Positions 44,451-54,615 of a DNA stretch of 64,000 nt are shown here, piece by piece. The translations under genes were made by a program, and so were the position numbers. The stretch's first letter is position 1; each line of letters starts with the position of its first letter. The notes under the pieces are model-generated. The model was not told where the DNA came from, searched no databases, and saw only the letters and a program-made list of their open reading frames with translations. The DNA is from Molossus alvarezi. Lineage: Eukaryota > Chordata > Mammalia > Chiroptera > Molossidae. The stretch covers positions 88,732,348-88,796,347 of the forward strand of contig CM073887.1 of NCBI GenBank assembly GCA_037176705.1, read 5' to 3'.

Positions 44451-44579
44451 TCTCCTTGTCCTAAGACCAAAGACATCATCAAGAAGGTGATTTTCCAACA
44501 CAGGAACCACAACAAATCAGTTTCTAAGAAGGATGCCAACTCAGATGCGGTGACTACCAACCAGAACAAAGCGGTTTGA
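44451..44579 (+). CDS. Candidate 3'-terminal coding exon, unidentified gene
   Basis: A strong splice-acceptor context (a pyrimidine-rich stretch ending TGTTGTGTTTTCAG at 44,437-44,450) precedes 42 open codons and a TGA. The product starts SPCPKTKDIIKKVIFQHRNH and is basic, then becomes asparagine/serine-rich to NQNKAV. About 540 bp later an AATAAA occurs at 45,123-45,128, as expected for a terminal exon with its 3' UTR. I do not recognise the protein; the basic short tail could suit a small secreted protein, which is inference only. No upstream exon was found in the repeat-filled flank. It may equally be a chance open stretch or a pseudoexon. Confidence 0.3.
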   Translation, partial: SPCPKTKDIIKKVIFQHRNHNKSVSKKDANSDAVTTNQNKAV

Positions 44580-45640
44580 AGTCTCTGAGATAACGGAAGC
44601 CTTACTCATGGAGAAAACAACCTACCTCCCAGCATTGCCAGAAGAGCCTAAACTAATCTGTATAAGCAATGGTTCTGGCCAAATCTCCTATTGCATTTTT
44701 ATACACATTCTGCAGGAAAATGCCATGATGTAATGCACTGATGGTACTGCTGATTCCATTTTTCTGGTTGCATACAGAGCTGCTAAGTCCCTTACTCTAA
44801 ACACAGCTGCCCGCAGGTATGAGACCTGCAGTTATCACTGCAGCCACCAGAACTAAGGATTCTGTGATGACTCAGAATCGAGCCACTGGCGAGCCAGCCT
44901 CACCCACCACACAGATCTGTGGGCTGTACTGAGGCACTGGCAAGGAGGGTCAGATCTGTGGGCAACGAACGGGGGTGACAGGATTATCTAAGGAGATGAA
45001 AGCAATGGAGATGAAACCATTTCTAATAAGGCGGAAACAGCCCTCTTTCTAGACAGTGGCAGCAATCTCAGGAAATAGTCCAGAGACGGGTGTTGCAGCT
45101 TATGTTACTATTGATAAAACTCTAATAAAAATTCAGTAAGTACAAAAAATGTCAGAGAAAGTTTCATTTCATGTGTAATAAAGGCATAAAAAAGTAATAT
45201 CTTGGTTTTAAGGAGACTATACACCTTATTGTGTTTGACACAAAAGCACAAAGCAAGGGACCTACAGAGACCGCTAGTCACACAGGTAAACACAGAAAAT
45301 GAACCCCAAGGTCAATGTATACAAAATTCAGACCCAGGCTGGGGCCAGGAGAGAGCGCCAGGAAGCACTCTGTCCTTTGGGTAACTGCGAGCCTGCAGCT
45401 TCCACTGCGGGATTTACAAAACGAAGGATGTGAGGAAGGAGAAAACATAATAGAATTTTTTAAAACTGTTAAGGTATTTTTTAAAATCAGCATAAATTAG
45501 AGCTGATTTCTAGGTGTCTTCCCAAAGCCACGGCACCAAATGGACAAAATAGATTTCTGAGAAAACTATAAAAAATAGGCTGAGCAGTCTTAAGTTTAAA
45601 ATCATAAGAAGGTCAAGTCAACTCAGTAGATCTTAATTTA
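44580..45640. other. Non-repetitive interval, possible 3' UTR of the exon at 44,451
   Basis: No Ves or L1 seen. It contains AATAAA at 45,123, and two short overlapping open stretches at about 45,202-45,500 without recognised domains. Confidence 0.35.
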
Positions 45641-45654
45641 TTTTATGTATTTAT

Positions 45655-45908
45655 TATAGATTTTCTTTTTAATTGATTTTTAGAGAGAGGAAGGGGGATA
45701 GGCGAGGGAGGGAGGGAGGGGAGGGAAAGAGGAAAAAAAAGAGGGAGAGAAAGAGACATCAATGTGAGGGAGAAATATTGATTGGTTGCCTTTTGCATGT
45801 GCCCTGACCAGGGTTCAGATCCACAATCTGGGTATGTGCCCTGACTGGGAATGGAACCCACCATCCCCCGGAGTACAGGATGATGCTCCAACCATACTGA
45901 CCAAGGCA
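45655..45908 (-). mobile_element. Ves SINE
   Basis: Antisense; left end lacks the GGTGAGGAT tail (GATTTTTAGAGAGAGGAAG), then a GA/GGGA run at 45,680-45,745. The head is at the right end, TGCCTTGGTCAGTATGGTTG on the minus strand. Confidence 0.82.
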
Positions 45909-45909
45909 G

Positions 45910-46394
45910 TGGGTTTTAATTAGGAAGTGTCCTGCAAGAAGACAGGGTGGTACCTGAACCTGGTCGTCAAGGTTTTGTTCCATCCTCAACAGAAGGCATT
46001 CAAACCCAGAAGAAAGCAATTAGGGCTGCTGGACCCTCATTTATGACTGCAAATGATTCCACTGGGCAAGGCTCTGTGCAACTGCTGGCACCTGGGCAGG
46101 TGTGTCCCCACCAGATGTCCCAATGCCAGCACTTGTCACCCTGGCCTGATGCCTTCCCACACAGGAACTAAAGATCAAACCTACCGAAAGGAGGAGTCTC
46201 ATTCTTTAAATAAAGACCTTACACAAATTATTTTTAAACACTAATTTTACAACTTACCCATGCCCAGGACAAAGTTTACCGGCATCTAATATGAGAAAAT
46301 GGCTCATTAAAATGGGTAACAATTTTAAAGGTATGATTTTAAACTCTGAGTAATGCAAAATAATCCTCTAAGAATTTAGATAAAAGATAACTTA
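45910..46394. other. Unassigned sequence before the L1 5' end
   Basis: No recognised repeat or gene. A short open stretch of about 74 codons at 45,947-46,171 has no domain. Confidence 0.35.
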
Positions 46395-46996
46395 GAGGCT
46401 CCAAGATGGCTGCAGGCTAGGTGGAGGCTACAATCACTTGCTTCCAGCTCCAAACTGGATTTACAGTTAAATTATAGAGCAATCAACGTAATAAGCAACT
46501 CAATGCTAGCTAAACTATTATAATCAAGGATTTACTGAAAAAAAACACATAGAGATGGGTAAGAAGGGCAGAGATGTGGAAAGAGCTAGCCCCTGCACGC
46601 AGGTGCGGGTGCGTTAGCTAAGAAGCTGGAGAGATGGCGCAGCTGCAAAACTCCCTCCCCCCAGAAATGTAGGGTCTCAACCCCATGCAGGGATCCCCAA
46701 CCCAGAGCAACAGACATGGGAAGAGGAGACCACATTGTATCTGGTGGTGAAAATCAACGAGGATTCAGTACTCCTGGAAGACCCAGACGCCACTTTCCCA
46801 GGGATGAGCACTCCTATTGTTACAGCACCAGCCGGGGGAGTGCACCGCCGCCCATCCCAGACTGCTGACTAGACCTCTCTGCCATGCTCAGTCCTACAGA
46901 CGGTGCTGGCTGCACCCAGTAGTGACTTTTGTGGCCCTCTTTTTCTGGGGAGGCTCTTGGCAGTAAGTCAAACAGTGACTAAACTGTGTGGCTTTG

Positions 46997-47101
46997 TTGT
47001 TGTTTTGGTTTTTTTTGGTACGTGCTCCTAGCGGGAACCAAACCCAGGACTCTGTGTTCCACAGGCCGATGCTCCAACCACTGAGCCAAACCAGCCAGGC
47101 T
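46997..47101 (-). mobile_element. tRNA-head-only Ves derivative, copy 1
   Basis: TAAACTGTGTGGCTTTG at 46,980-46,996 and 47,102-47,118 is the target duplication. The insert, read on the minus strand, is only the Ves tRNA-like head up to ...GCACGTACC, then A8 and further A/C-rich bases. The whole Ves body and GGTGAGGAT tail are missing although the insertion edges are intact. The same break point recurs at 54,662-54,758. Confidence 0.88.
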
Positions 47102-47486
47102 TAAACTGTGTGGCTTTGGAAAGAGGGCTGGTCTCTCCCACCTCAAGGGCACAGTCCGTGCCCCCACCCCATGTTGAATGAGTTGGCCAGCACATCCTGC
47201 TGAGTTCAGCTGTGCAAGGGGACCAGAGTGCCATGCAGAACTGAGACTTTCAGAGCATGTCTCCCAGGAAAGCTTTTGTCTGGGAACCAGACAGGTGGGA
47301 GCTGGGGTAGCTATATTGCAGGGGTGGGGAGCAACTTCAATCTCTCCTGCTATCCCAGGAAATCCACTAACCCTGTCTTCCCAACCCCAGCTGCCCTGTC
47401 ATACCAAGCTCACAACCTGTGGAAGGGTCTGTGGGGCATGGCCAGTCTGCGTCCACTTGACAATCTTTCTTTGGAAGGCTCTGGAG

Positions 47487-47677
47487 CAGCGGTTCTCAAC
47501 CTGTGGGTTGCGACCCCTTTGGGGATCGATTGACCTTTCACAGGGGTTGCCTAAGACATAACAGTAGCAAAATTACAGTTATAAAGTAGCAACAAAAATA
47601 ATTTTATGGTTGGGGGTCACCATAACATGAGGAACTGTATTAAAGGGTTGCATCATTAGGAAGGTTGAGAACCACTG
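47487..47677 (+). mobile_element. hAT-superfamily MITE (SPIN/OposCharlie/URR1 type) with perfect 8-bp target duplication
   Basis: A 191-bp element with terminal inverted repeats: CAGCGGTTCTCAACCTGTGG at the left, and CAGTGGTTCTCAACCTTCCT when the right end is read on the minus strand. CTCTGGAG is present on both sides (47,479-47,486 and 47,678-47,685), the 8-bp duplication made by hAT transposases. The interior (TAGCAAAATTACAGTTATAA; TTTTATGGTTGGGGGTCACC) matches a nonautonomous group known from rodents, opossum and vesper bats and thought to have spread horizontally. No transposase is encoded. Confidence 0.95.
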
Positions 47678-48367
47678 CTCTGGAGGAAGACCAGGCAACC
47701 TCAGGGGGAGGCAAAGTAGCTGACATGTAGAGGCAAACCTCAGGGAGCTTCAGTCCTTTTACAGATCTGACCTCAGCTCTAACCTGGGGAAGTCAATCCT
47801 AATATACCCATTGACCCCTCCTATGCACACCCAGACCCATTAGACACAGCTACAAATAATGAACAGCATGGTAGCTCCAGACAGGTAGCCCAAGACTGGT
47901 TACACACAATGTCTGAGATTGACCTGTACCTGAACCCCACCCAAGTGGACCCAGAGCCAAAACAATTAGTGGTGGGCTTCACACCACACCAGAGCTCGAC
48001 TGAACTAGCCACACAAATGGCATGCCAAAAGGGGATTCCAGCAGGCATCAGACTCTGCTGTGAACAACTCTGTCTCAGGGGCAGCCCCTGCACAGCATCC
48101 ATATATGGTGATTGAGGTTTATCCTTATATTCAGCCAGCCTGAAGTGTTCACTCCACACACAAAAGGGTCAAATACATTTGAGTATCAGCTACAACAGGA
48201 GGTGCACATAACCCACAAGAAATATCCCTGGAGGAAAAAGCCCAGGTAATCAGGAAGATTGTGCCACTGAGCCAAACAATACACCTTCATCATAAAGCCA
48301 TCATACCAAGTTTGGAAGTCATAGAAGGTGTACCTAATACACAGAGACAAAGTGATGAGACAAAGAA

Positions 48368-48825
48368 AGATGCCCCCCTCACGAAAAAAAAAAAAAAAAG
48401 AACAAGAAAAATACCCAGAAAAAGAATTAACTGAAATGAATGAAATGAAAACAACCAAAATACCAGATGCAGAGTTTAAAACAATGGTTATAGTAATGCT
48501 CAAGGACCTTAAGGGAAGAATGGATGATCTCAGTGAAAACTTAAACAAAGAAATAGTAAGCATTAAAAAGTTCACAGAGCCCTAATTGGTGTGGCTCAGG
48601 AGTTAGAGCATTGACCTGTGCACTGAAGGGTCACGGATTCAATTACCAGTCAAGGGCATGTATCTGTGTTGCAGGTTCAACGCCCAGCTCTGGTTGGGAT
48701 GTATGTGGGAGGCAACCAATTGAGGTGTCTCACATCCATGTTTTTCTCTCTCTCTCCTCACACCCCCCTCCCTCCTTCCCTTCCACTCTCTAAAAATCAA
48801 TTTAAAAAAATCCTTAGGTGAGGAT

Positions 48826-48859
<34 letters not shown>

Positions 48860-49304
48860 CACACACAAAAGGGCATAGAAACCATAAAAAAAAAAGTCAA
48901 AAATGAATAATACAATATTTGAAAAGAAAAATGTACTAGAAGGAATCAGTAGAAGGTTAGAGGATCAAATGAGTAATTTAGAGGACACATAACAGTAAGT
49001 ACCCAAGCAGAGCATCAGAAAGAAAAGAGAATTTTAAAAAATAAGAGAAGTCAAAGGGACTGCTGGGACAACATCAAGCGCAAAAATATCCATATCATAG
49101 GGGTACCAGAAGGAGAAGACAATGAGCAAGACTTAGTTAACCTATTTGAAGGAATGATGGCTGGAAACTTTTCAAATTGGTGAAATAAAAAGTCACACAA
49201 GTTCAGGAAGCACAGAGAGGTCCAATAAAGATAAATCCAAAGAGGCCCACACCAAGACACATCATAATTAAAATACCAAATATTAAAGACAAGAAAAGGA
49301 ACAC
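48368..49304 (+). pseudogene. L1 ORF1, sense, frameshifted and split by a Ves
   Basis: The N-terminal part at about 48,370-48,578 reads RQRKMPPSRKKKKKEQEKYP followed by a coiled-coil-like segment with MLKDLKGRMDDLSENLNKE. After the Ves, the RRM region is recognisable near 49,060-49,130 (the counterpart of IHIIGVPEGE, frame-broken). A PKRPTPRHI-like stretch lies near 49,235-49,262. Cut off near 49,304, where a different L1 5' UTR begins, so the C-terminal domain is missing. Confidence 0.8.
48579..48829 (+). mobile_element. Ves SINE in L1 ORF1, followed by (CA)n
   Basis: Sense Ves from GCCCTAATTGGTGTGGCTCA to ATCCTTAGGTGAGGATTAA. A CA microsatellite at 48,829-48,868 follows in place of the usual poly(A), probably grown from the tail. 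L1 ORF1 continues after it. Confidence 0.9.
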
Positions 49305-50390
49305 AAGAGTGTGAAAGATGGCAGCGGGCAGGACTGCAGGGAGGGTGAGTGTGTGAGAGAGTGAATTAGTGTGTGAGAGAGTGTGAGTGGGTGTGAAGGT
49401 GGACAACCAAACTCCTGCAGTGCAGAGACACAGAGCAGAAGGTTTCTGTGCTGTGGACAGGGAGCAGTTGGCTACCATAGTAAGCAGCTCTCCAGGGCGC
49501 TTCTCCCTGCGCCTCTGGGAGGTCCCACCATTTTGGAAGATCTCGGGTCTTACCTGGGAGGAGGAAGTGGGAGCAGCTAGGACCCAGCAACCTGAGCCCA
49601 CCAGTGAACCTGGCACCATCAAACCAGTGGAAACTCTGTGTCAACACAGACCAGTGCACAGTAGTGGAGCTGCCAAGGTGCCAGTTGTGGAAGCCACAAA
49701 TAGCCAGAAGCCCAGCACCATCCTCCACAGTAGCAGCCCAGTCAGAGTCCAGATATACCCCCAGCAACAGAGGCTGGGGAGCAGATATCCATCACCAGGC
49801 AACAGAAGTGCAGACCAGGAGATGAGATCCATCCTCAAAAACTACAGCAAAGGCTGAGCAGGATTTGAGCCCCATGAGGCAGCAGCACTGCCCAGCCACC
49901 AGTGGTGGGACCAGGGCTCCACAAAGGCCTGTGCGACCCAGCAACCCACAAAAGCAGTGGAAAGCTGGAGCCCAAGAGGGACTGGTGTGATCCAGCTGAC
50001 CGCCCGCGGGACCTGCAGAGTGCAGGGACACCAGAGAGGCCTGTGCGACTCAGCTGCCCACAAGATGGGCGTGAAGCCTGGTCTCCAAAGGGACTGAGCA
50101 ATCCAGCTTCCCATGGGACCTGCAGGGTGCTGGGGCACCAGAGAGGCCTGTACAACCCACATACCCACAAGATAGGTGTGGAGTCAGGTCTCCAAAGGAA
50201 CTGTGTGATCCAGCTGCCCACAGTACAGTCAGGGAATGCAGCTCCAACAGGGCCTGAGCTATATAGCTACAGGTGGTACCAGCGACCAGCTGGGAACACA
50301 GCTCCAGAGGGGCCCATGTGATCCACCAGCAGCACCTACCAGGACACAGCATATCTTACAGTGCTGGTTTGGTGTTAATATATTCCCGTA
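49305..50390 (+). mobile_element. L1 5' UTR, sense, type 2 (fragment)
   Basis: Starts near GTGAAAGATGGCAGCGGGCA, runs through GTGTGAGAGAGTG repeats and GC-rich text with ~110-bp tandem units at about 49,960-50,240, and is cut at 50,390. About 88% identical by eye, in reverse complement, to 52,000-53,085. It carries antisense open frames (49,366-49,767 and 49,842-50,168 on the minus strand) matching frames in the other copy. Confidence 0.8.
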
Positions 50391-51213
50391 CCTTTTTTTT
50401 TTTTGTCTGGAAAGCTCTTTACTTGACCTTCTATTTTGAATGATAGCCTTGCTGGATACAGTAGTCTTGGATTCAGATCCTTGTTTTTCATGACCTTGAT
50501 TACTTCATGCCACTCCCTTCTGGCCTGTAGTGTTTCTGTTGAGAAGTCAGCTGAGAGCCTTATGGGGTTTCCTTTGTAGGTAACCTGTTGCTTATCTCTT
50601 GCTGCCTTTAGGATTCTCTCTTTGTCTTTAATTTTGGGCATTTTAATTACTATGTGTCTTGGAGTGGGCCTTTTGGGGTTCTTACTTGGGGCTCTCTGTA
50701 CTTCTTGGACTGGAATGCCTTCTTCCTCCACCCAGTTAGGACAGTTTTCGGTCATTAGTTCTTCAAATATATTCTCTAGCCCTTGCCCATTTTCTTCCTC
50801 TTTGAAGACTCCTATGATGTGAATGTTATTATGTTTCCAGTTGTCCCACAGTTCTCTTAAGCTGTCTTCCTGTGTTTTAATTGTTTTTTTCCTTTGGTTT
50901 GCTGATTGGTTGATTTTTTTTTTACCCTGTTTTCTAATTCACTGATCCAGTCCTCAGCTTCCTCTACTCTGCTGGTTAGTCCTTTCAATATGTTCTTTAT
51001 TTCTATGTAATTCTTCATTTCCACTTGGTTGGTTTTCAGTGTTTCTATATCTTTACTTATGGTGTTGATGTCCTTACTCATGCTGTTGAGTTTATTCAAG
51101 ATCATGGCTCTGAACTCTACCTCTGATAATTTGCTTAACTGCATTTCATTTATCTCATCTTCGATAGAGTTCTCTTGTTCTTTCCTTTGGGATTTCTTTC
51201 TTTGTTTAACCAT
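50391..51213 (-). pseudogene. L1 ORF1, antisense, 3'-truncated
   Basis: Start at 51,213 (MVKQRKKSQRKEQENSIEDE). A coiled coil with heptad-like hydrophobics (LNSMSKDINTISKDIETL, near 51,025-51,085) is followed by a break near 50,857-50,930, where an A run occurs. The C-terminal half follows: PKRPTPRHIVIKMPK near 50,628-50,672 and LQARREWHEVIKVMK near 50,488-50,532. It stops after KSFPDK and runs into A12, so the last ~40 residues are missing. Partly open frames suggest a younger copy than the one at 48,368. Confidence 0.87.
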
Positions 51214-53085
51214 TTTGACTATCTCAGTGGGTTTTGGAGTCTTCCAAATTATCCCTGTGGGTATTGGTGTTTTGCTGTTTGTGGCTCCCTCTACTGGGTT
51301 TGGATGAGCCTGGGTGGGCCCACATTAAACACCACTGTCAAGTCTTACTTTCCTTGGTAGATTTGCAAGCCCAGGAAAGGTTCAGTTATCCTCTAGCTTT
51401 TTCCTGGAGGCTAGTAGTCTCAGTTACTCGGTGCCTTGGAATGTAGCCCTGGTGTTCTGCATAAGAGGATTACCAGAGGGTGGGATAGATGCTGGTTGTT
51501 AATGAGCCTCAATTTGCATTTCTTTGCCTCACCTGGGAAAGGCTGAATGGGGGGGGGGTGGCTGCTTTTCCCCACAGCTCTGAGAAGGAGCACACTGGCC
51601 ACCATCCTTTGTGACCACAACTCAGCAAAAACTCTGAGTGCCCTCCAAATCCCGGGTGTCGCCACAGAGTTCCAGCGTCTGCCCTCCCTCTGCCATAGCC
51701 CCCGGGTGAGTGGCTGTGGTTATTTTAGTGCTCTATCCTGGCTCTCTGGGCTGTGGAGCAGGTTTGGTCTTTATTCCCCAAGGACGCTGCTCACAGCTAA
51801 GACTGCTGCTGTCAGTGGGCTCCCAGCCCGCCACCCTCTTGCGCCTGCACATATCCTACCAGTATCCCTGATTATATGGTCCTGTCCTGCTACTTTACTG
51901 TTGCTTTTTTCTGAGGATTTGTCTTTATTTTAGTTGTAATTCCCGTTTGGTTCTGGGAGATCATCTGTGTAGCTTCCATTCACTCCACCTCCATTTTCAC
52001 ATCCTCTATGCCTATCTTGTATGCAGCTGGGTGGCACTGGCCTCTCTGGTGCCCCTGCACCCTGCAGGTCCCACAGGTAACTGGATCACAGTCTCTTTGG
52101 GAACCCAGCTTTATGTCTATCTAATGGGCTGCTGGGTCGCACAGGCCCTGTGGGCAAGTCCTGTGGGCAGGCAGCTGGATTGCACCAGTGCCTCTTGGGC
52201 TCTGGCTTCCCACCACTCTTGTGGGCTACTGGGTCAAAGAGGACTTGCTGGTGCCCCTGCACCCAGCAGATCCCATGGGCGGGCAGCTGGATCACACCAG
52301 TCCTTCTCGGGCTCCAGCTTCCCACCACTCTTGTGGGCTTCTGGGTCACACAGGCTTCTCTGGGGCCCCCCCGCACCCTGCAGATCCCATTGGCAGGCAG
52401 GTGGATCTCACCAGTCCCTGTTGGGCTCCAGCTTCCCACTGCTCTTGTGAGGTGCTGGACCACACAGGCCTCTGTGGAGCCCCAGGTCCCGCCACTTGTG
52501 GCTGTGGAGTGCTGCTGCCCTATGGGCTCAACTCCTGCTCAGCTTTTGCTGTAATTTTGGGGGATGGGTCTCAGCTGCTGGTCTGTGCTTCTGTTGCCTG
52601 GGGATGGATGTCTGCTCCCCAGCCTCTCTTGCTGGGGGTATATCTCGAATCTGATCGGGCTGCTACTATGGGTGATAGTGCTGGGCTCCAGGCTGTCCGT
52701 GGCTTCAGCAACTGGCACCTTGGCAGCTCCACTACTGTGCACTGGTCTGTGTTGACACAGTGTCCACTGCTCCGATGGTGCCAGGTGTGCTGGTGGGCTC
52801 AGGTTGCTGGGCCCTAGCCGCTCCCACTGCCTCCTCCCAGATAAGACCCAGGATCTTCCAAAATGTTGGAACCTCCCCGTGGTGCAGGGAGAAGCGCCCT
52901 GAAGTGATGCTTACCATGGTAGCTGGCTGCTCCTTCCACAGCACAGGAACCTTCTGCTCCGCATCTCTGCACTGCTTGGGCTTAGTCACCACCTTCACGT
53001 CCACTCACACTCTCTCACACACTAATTCCTCTCTCACACTCACCCACCCTTCGGTCCTGTCCTCTGCCATTTTCCCCCTCCATAC
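51214..53085 (-). mobile_element. L1 5' UTR, antisense, type 2, with ~114-bp tandem monomers
   Basis: From the 5' end near 53,085 (GGGGGAAAATGGCAGAGGAC on the minus strand, a YY1-like AATGGC) through GTGTGAGAGAG repeats to ORF1 at 51,213. Tandem units with spacings of 112-114 bp at 52,057-52,490 resemble promoter monomers of rodent L1s in arrangement. All three frames of the plus strand are open for long stretches here, up to 209 codons at 52,188-52,817. Confidence 0.82.
52057..52490. repeat. Tandem monomers of about 114 bp inside the L1 5' UTR
   Basis: GCACCC(A/T)GCAGATCCCAT begins at 52,259 and again at 52,373, exactly 114 bp apart. GGGC(A/G)GGCAGCTGGAT begins at 52,165 and 52,277, 112 bp apart. 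An earlier, shortened unit starts at 52,057. About four units, each with CCAGCTTCCCACCACTCTTG-like cores. Confidence 0.88.
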
Positions 53086-53180
53086 TTCTTCCTTTTCAAT
53101 TTTGATTCTTCTTATTTACTCTCCTTATCTGATTGCTGTGGCTAGGACTTCCAATACTTTGTTGAATAAGTGGTGAAAGT

Positions 53181-53381
53181 GGCCCTGGCTGGTTGCTAAG
53201 TGGTTAGAGCATTGGCCCGAGGACTAAGTAGTTGGGGATTCAATTCAGGGACACATACCACCATTGTGGTTCAGTCCTTGTCCCTAGTCTGGGTCGTGTG
53301 GGAGGCGACCAGTTGGTGTGTCTCTCTCACATCATTTCTCCCCCCCACACATACACTCTCTATCTGAAGATTAAAAAAAAC
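53181..53381 (+). mobile_element. Ves SINE (paralogue of 5,791)
   Basis: Begins GCCCTGGCTGGTTGCTAAGT with the same interior as its partner, and ends ATCTGAAGATTAAAAAAAA. Confidence 0.9.
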
Positions 53382-54215
53382 AAAGAGTGGTAAAAGTGAA
53401 TATCCCAATCTTATTCCTGATCTTAAGAAAAACAATTAATTTTTCCTTATTTAGTATGATATTAGCTGTGGGTTTGTCATATATGGCTTTATTATGTTGA
53501 GGTATGTTCCCTCTATTCCCACTTTGCTGAGAGTTTTTATCATAAATGGGTACTAGATTTCGTCAAATGAATTTTCAGCATTGATATGATCAAATGATTT
53601 TTATTGTTAATTTTGTTTATGTGTTGTATCACTTTAATTGATTTGCAGATATTGTAGCAAAACTTGCACCCAGGAATAAATTCCACTTGATGATGGTTTA
53701 TGATTTTTTTAAATGTATTGCTGAATTTATTTTGCTAATATTTTATTGAGGATTTTTGCATTTATGTTCTTTAGGGATATTGGCTTTTAATTTTTTTTCT
53801 TTGTAGTGTCTTTATCTGGTTTTAGAATCATGATAATGCTGACCATCTACAATGAGCTTAAGAGTCTTTCTTCCTCTTGAATTTTTTAGACTAGTTTGAG
53901 AAGTACAGGTGTTAGTCCTTCTTTGTATGTTTGGTGAATTTTACCTGTGAAGCCATGTGTGCCAGGAATTTTTTATTGGAAGTTTTTAAAAATTATTGCT
54001 TTGATTTTGTTAGTTGTAATCAGTCTGTTCAGATTATTTTTCTTGAACCAATGTGGAAAATTATATGTTTCTAGGATGTATTCCTTTATCCAGATTGCCC
54101 AATTTGTTGGCACATAATTGTTCATAACATTTTTTCATAATCCTTTGTATTTCTGTGGTGTAAGTAGTTACTGCTCCTTCATTTCTGAATTTATTTATTT
54201 TGGTTCTCTCTCTCT
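53382..54215 (-). mobile_element. Antisense L1 ORF2 (copy B)
   Basis: Colinear with 6,000-6,838. Differs by scattered substitutions such as TGTTGCGGTATG versus TGTTGAGGTATG. Confidence 0.88.
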
Positions 54216-54219
54216 TTTT

Positions 54220-54279
54220 TATCCTCACTTGAGGACATTTTTGTACATTAATCCTCAGATAGAGCTGGAGGGAGGGAGG

Positions 54280-54336
<57 letters not shown>

Positions 54337-54477
54337 TGATCGGTTGCCACCCGCACAACTCCAACTGGGGCCAGGGACAAACCGCAACTGAGGTACATGC
54401 CCTAGGCCAGAATCAAACCTGGGACTCTTTGGTTTACAGGTGACACTCTTACTGCTGAGCCATACCAGCAAGGGCTC
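54220..54477 (-). mobile_element. Ves SINE with expanded GA microsatellite (paralogue of 6,839)
   Basis: Tail CCTCACTTGAGGACATTTTT on the left; a single copy of the 31-bp segment that is doubled in copy A. The GA array at 54,281-54,333 has replaced part of the CT-rich region. Confidence 0.9.
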
Positions 54478-54615
54478 TCTTTTTTTTCTTTTTCTTTTTT
54501 TGATGAGTCTGGTTAAAAGTTTATCAATCTTTTTTATGTTTTCAAAAAACTTGCTTTTGGATTTATTGATCTTTGTATTTTTTAGACTCTATTTTGTTCA
54601 TTTCTTCTCTGATTT

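Larger units (their letters stand above)
46395..48367 (+). mobile_element. L1 5' UTR, sense, type 1 (with two later insertions)
   Basis: Starts GAGGCTCCAAGATGGCTGCA, with the YY1-like CAAGATGG near the 5' terminus as in other L1 promoters. The following GC-richer 5' UTR runs to the ORF1 start near 48,370. Interrupted by a truncated Ves (46,997-47,101) and a hAT MITE (47,487-47,677), both with target duplications. The 5' UTR differs from that of the L1s at 49,305 and 53,085. Confidence 0.75.

Noticed and set aside
47228..47561. A 101-127 codon plus-strand frame near the hAT MITE as a gene
   Set aside because: It lies within the L1 5' UTR and runs into the MITE; no domain, and it is lost in related 5' UTR sequence.
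52188..52817. The 209-codon frame as a conventional host gene
   Set aside because: It lies entirely inside an antisense L1 5' UTR and spans tandem units of about 114 bp. All three frames are open. It is kept only as an ORF0-like hypothesis.
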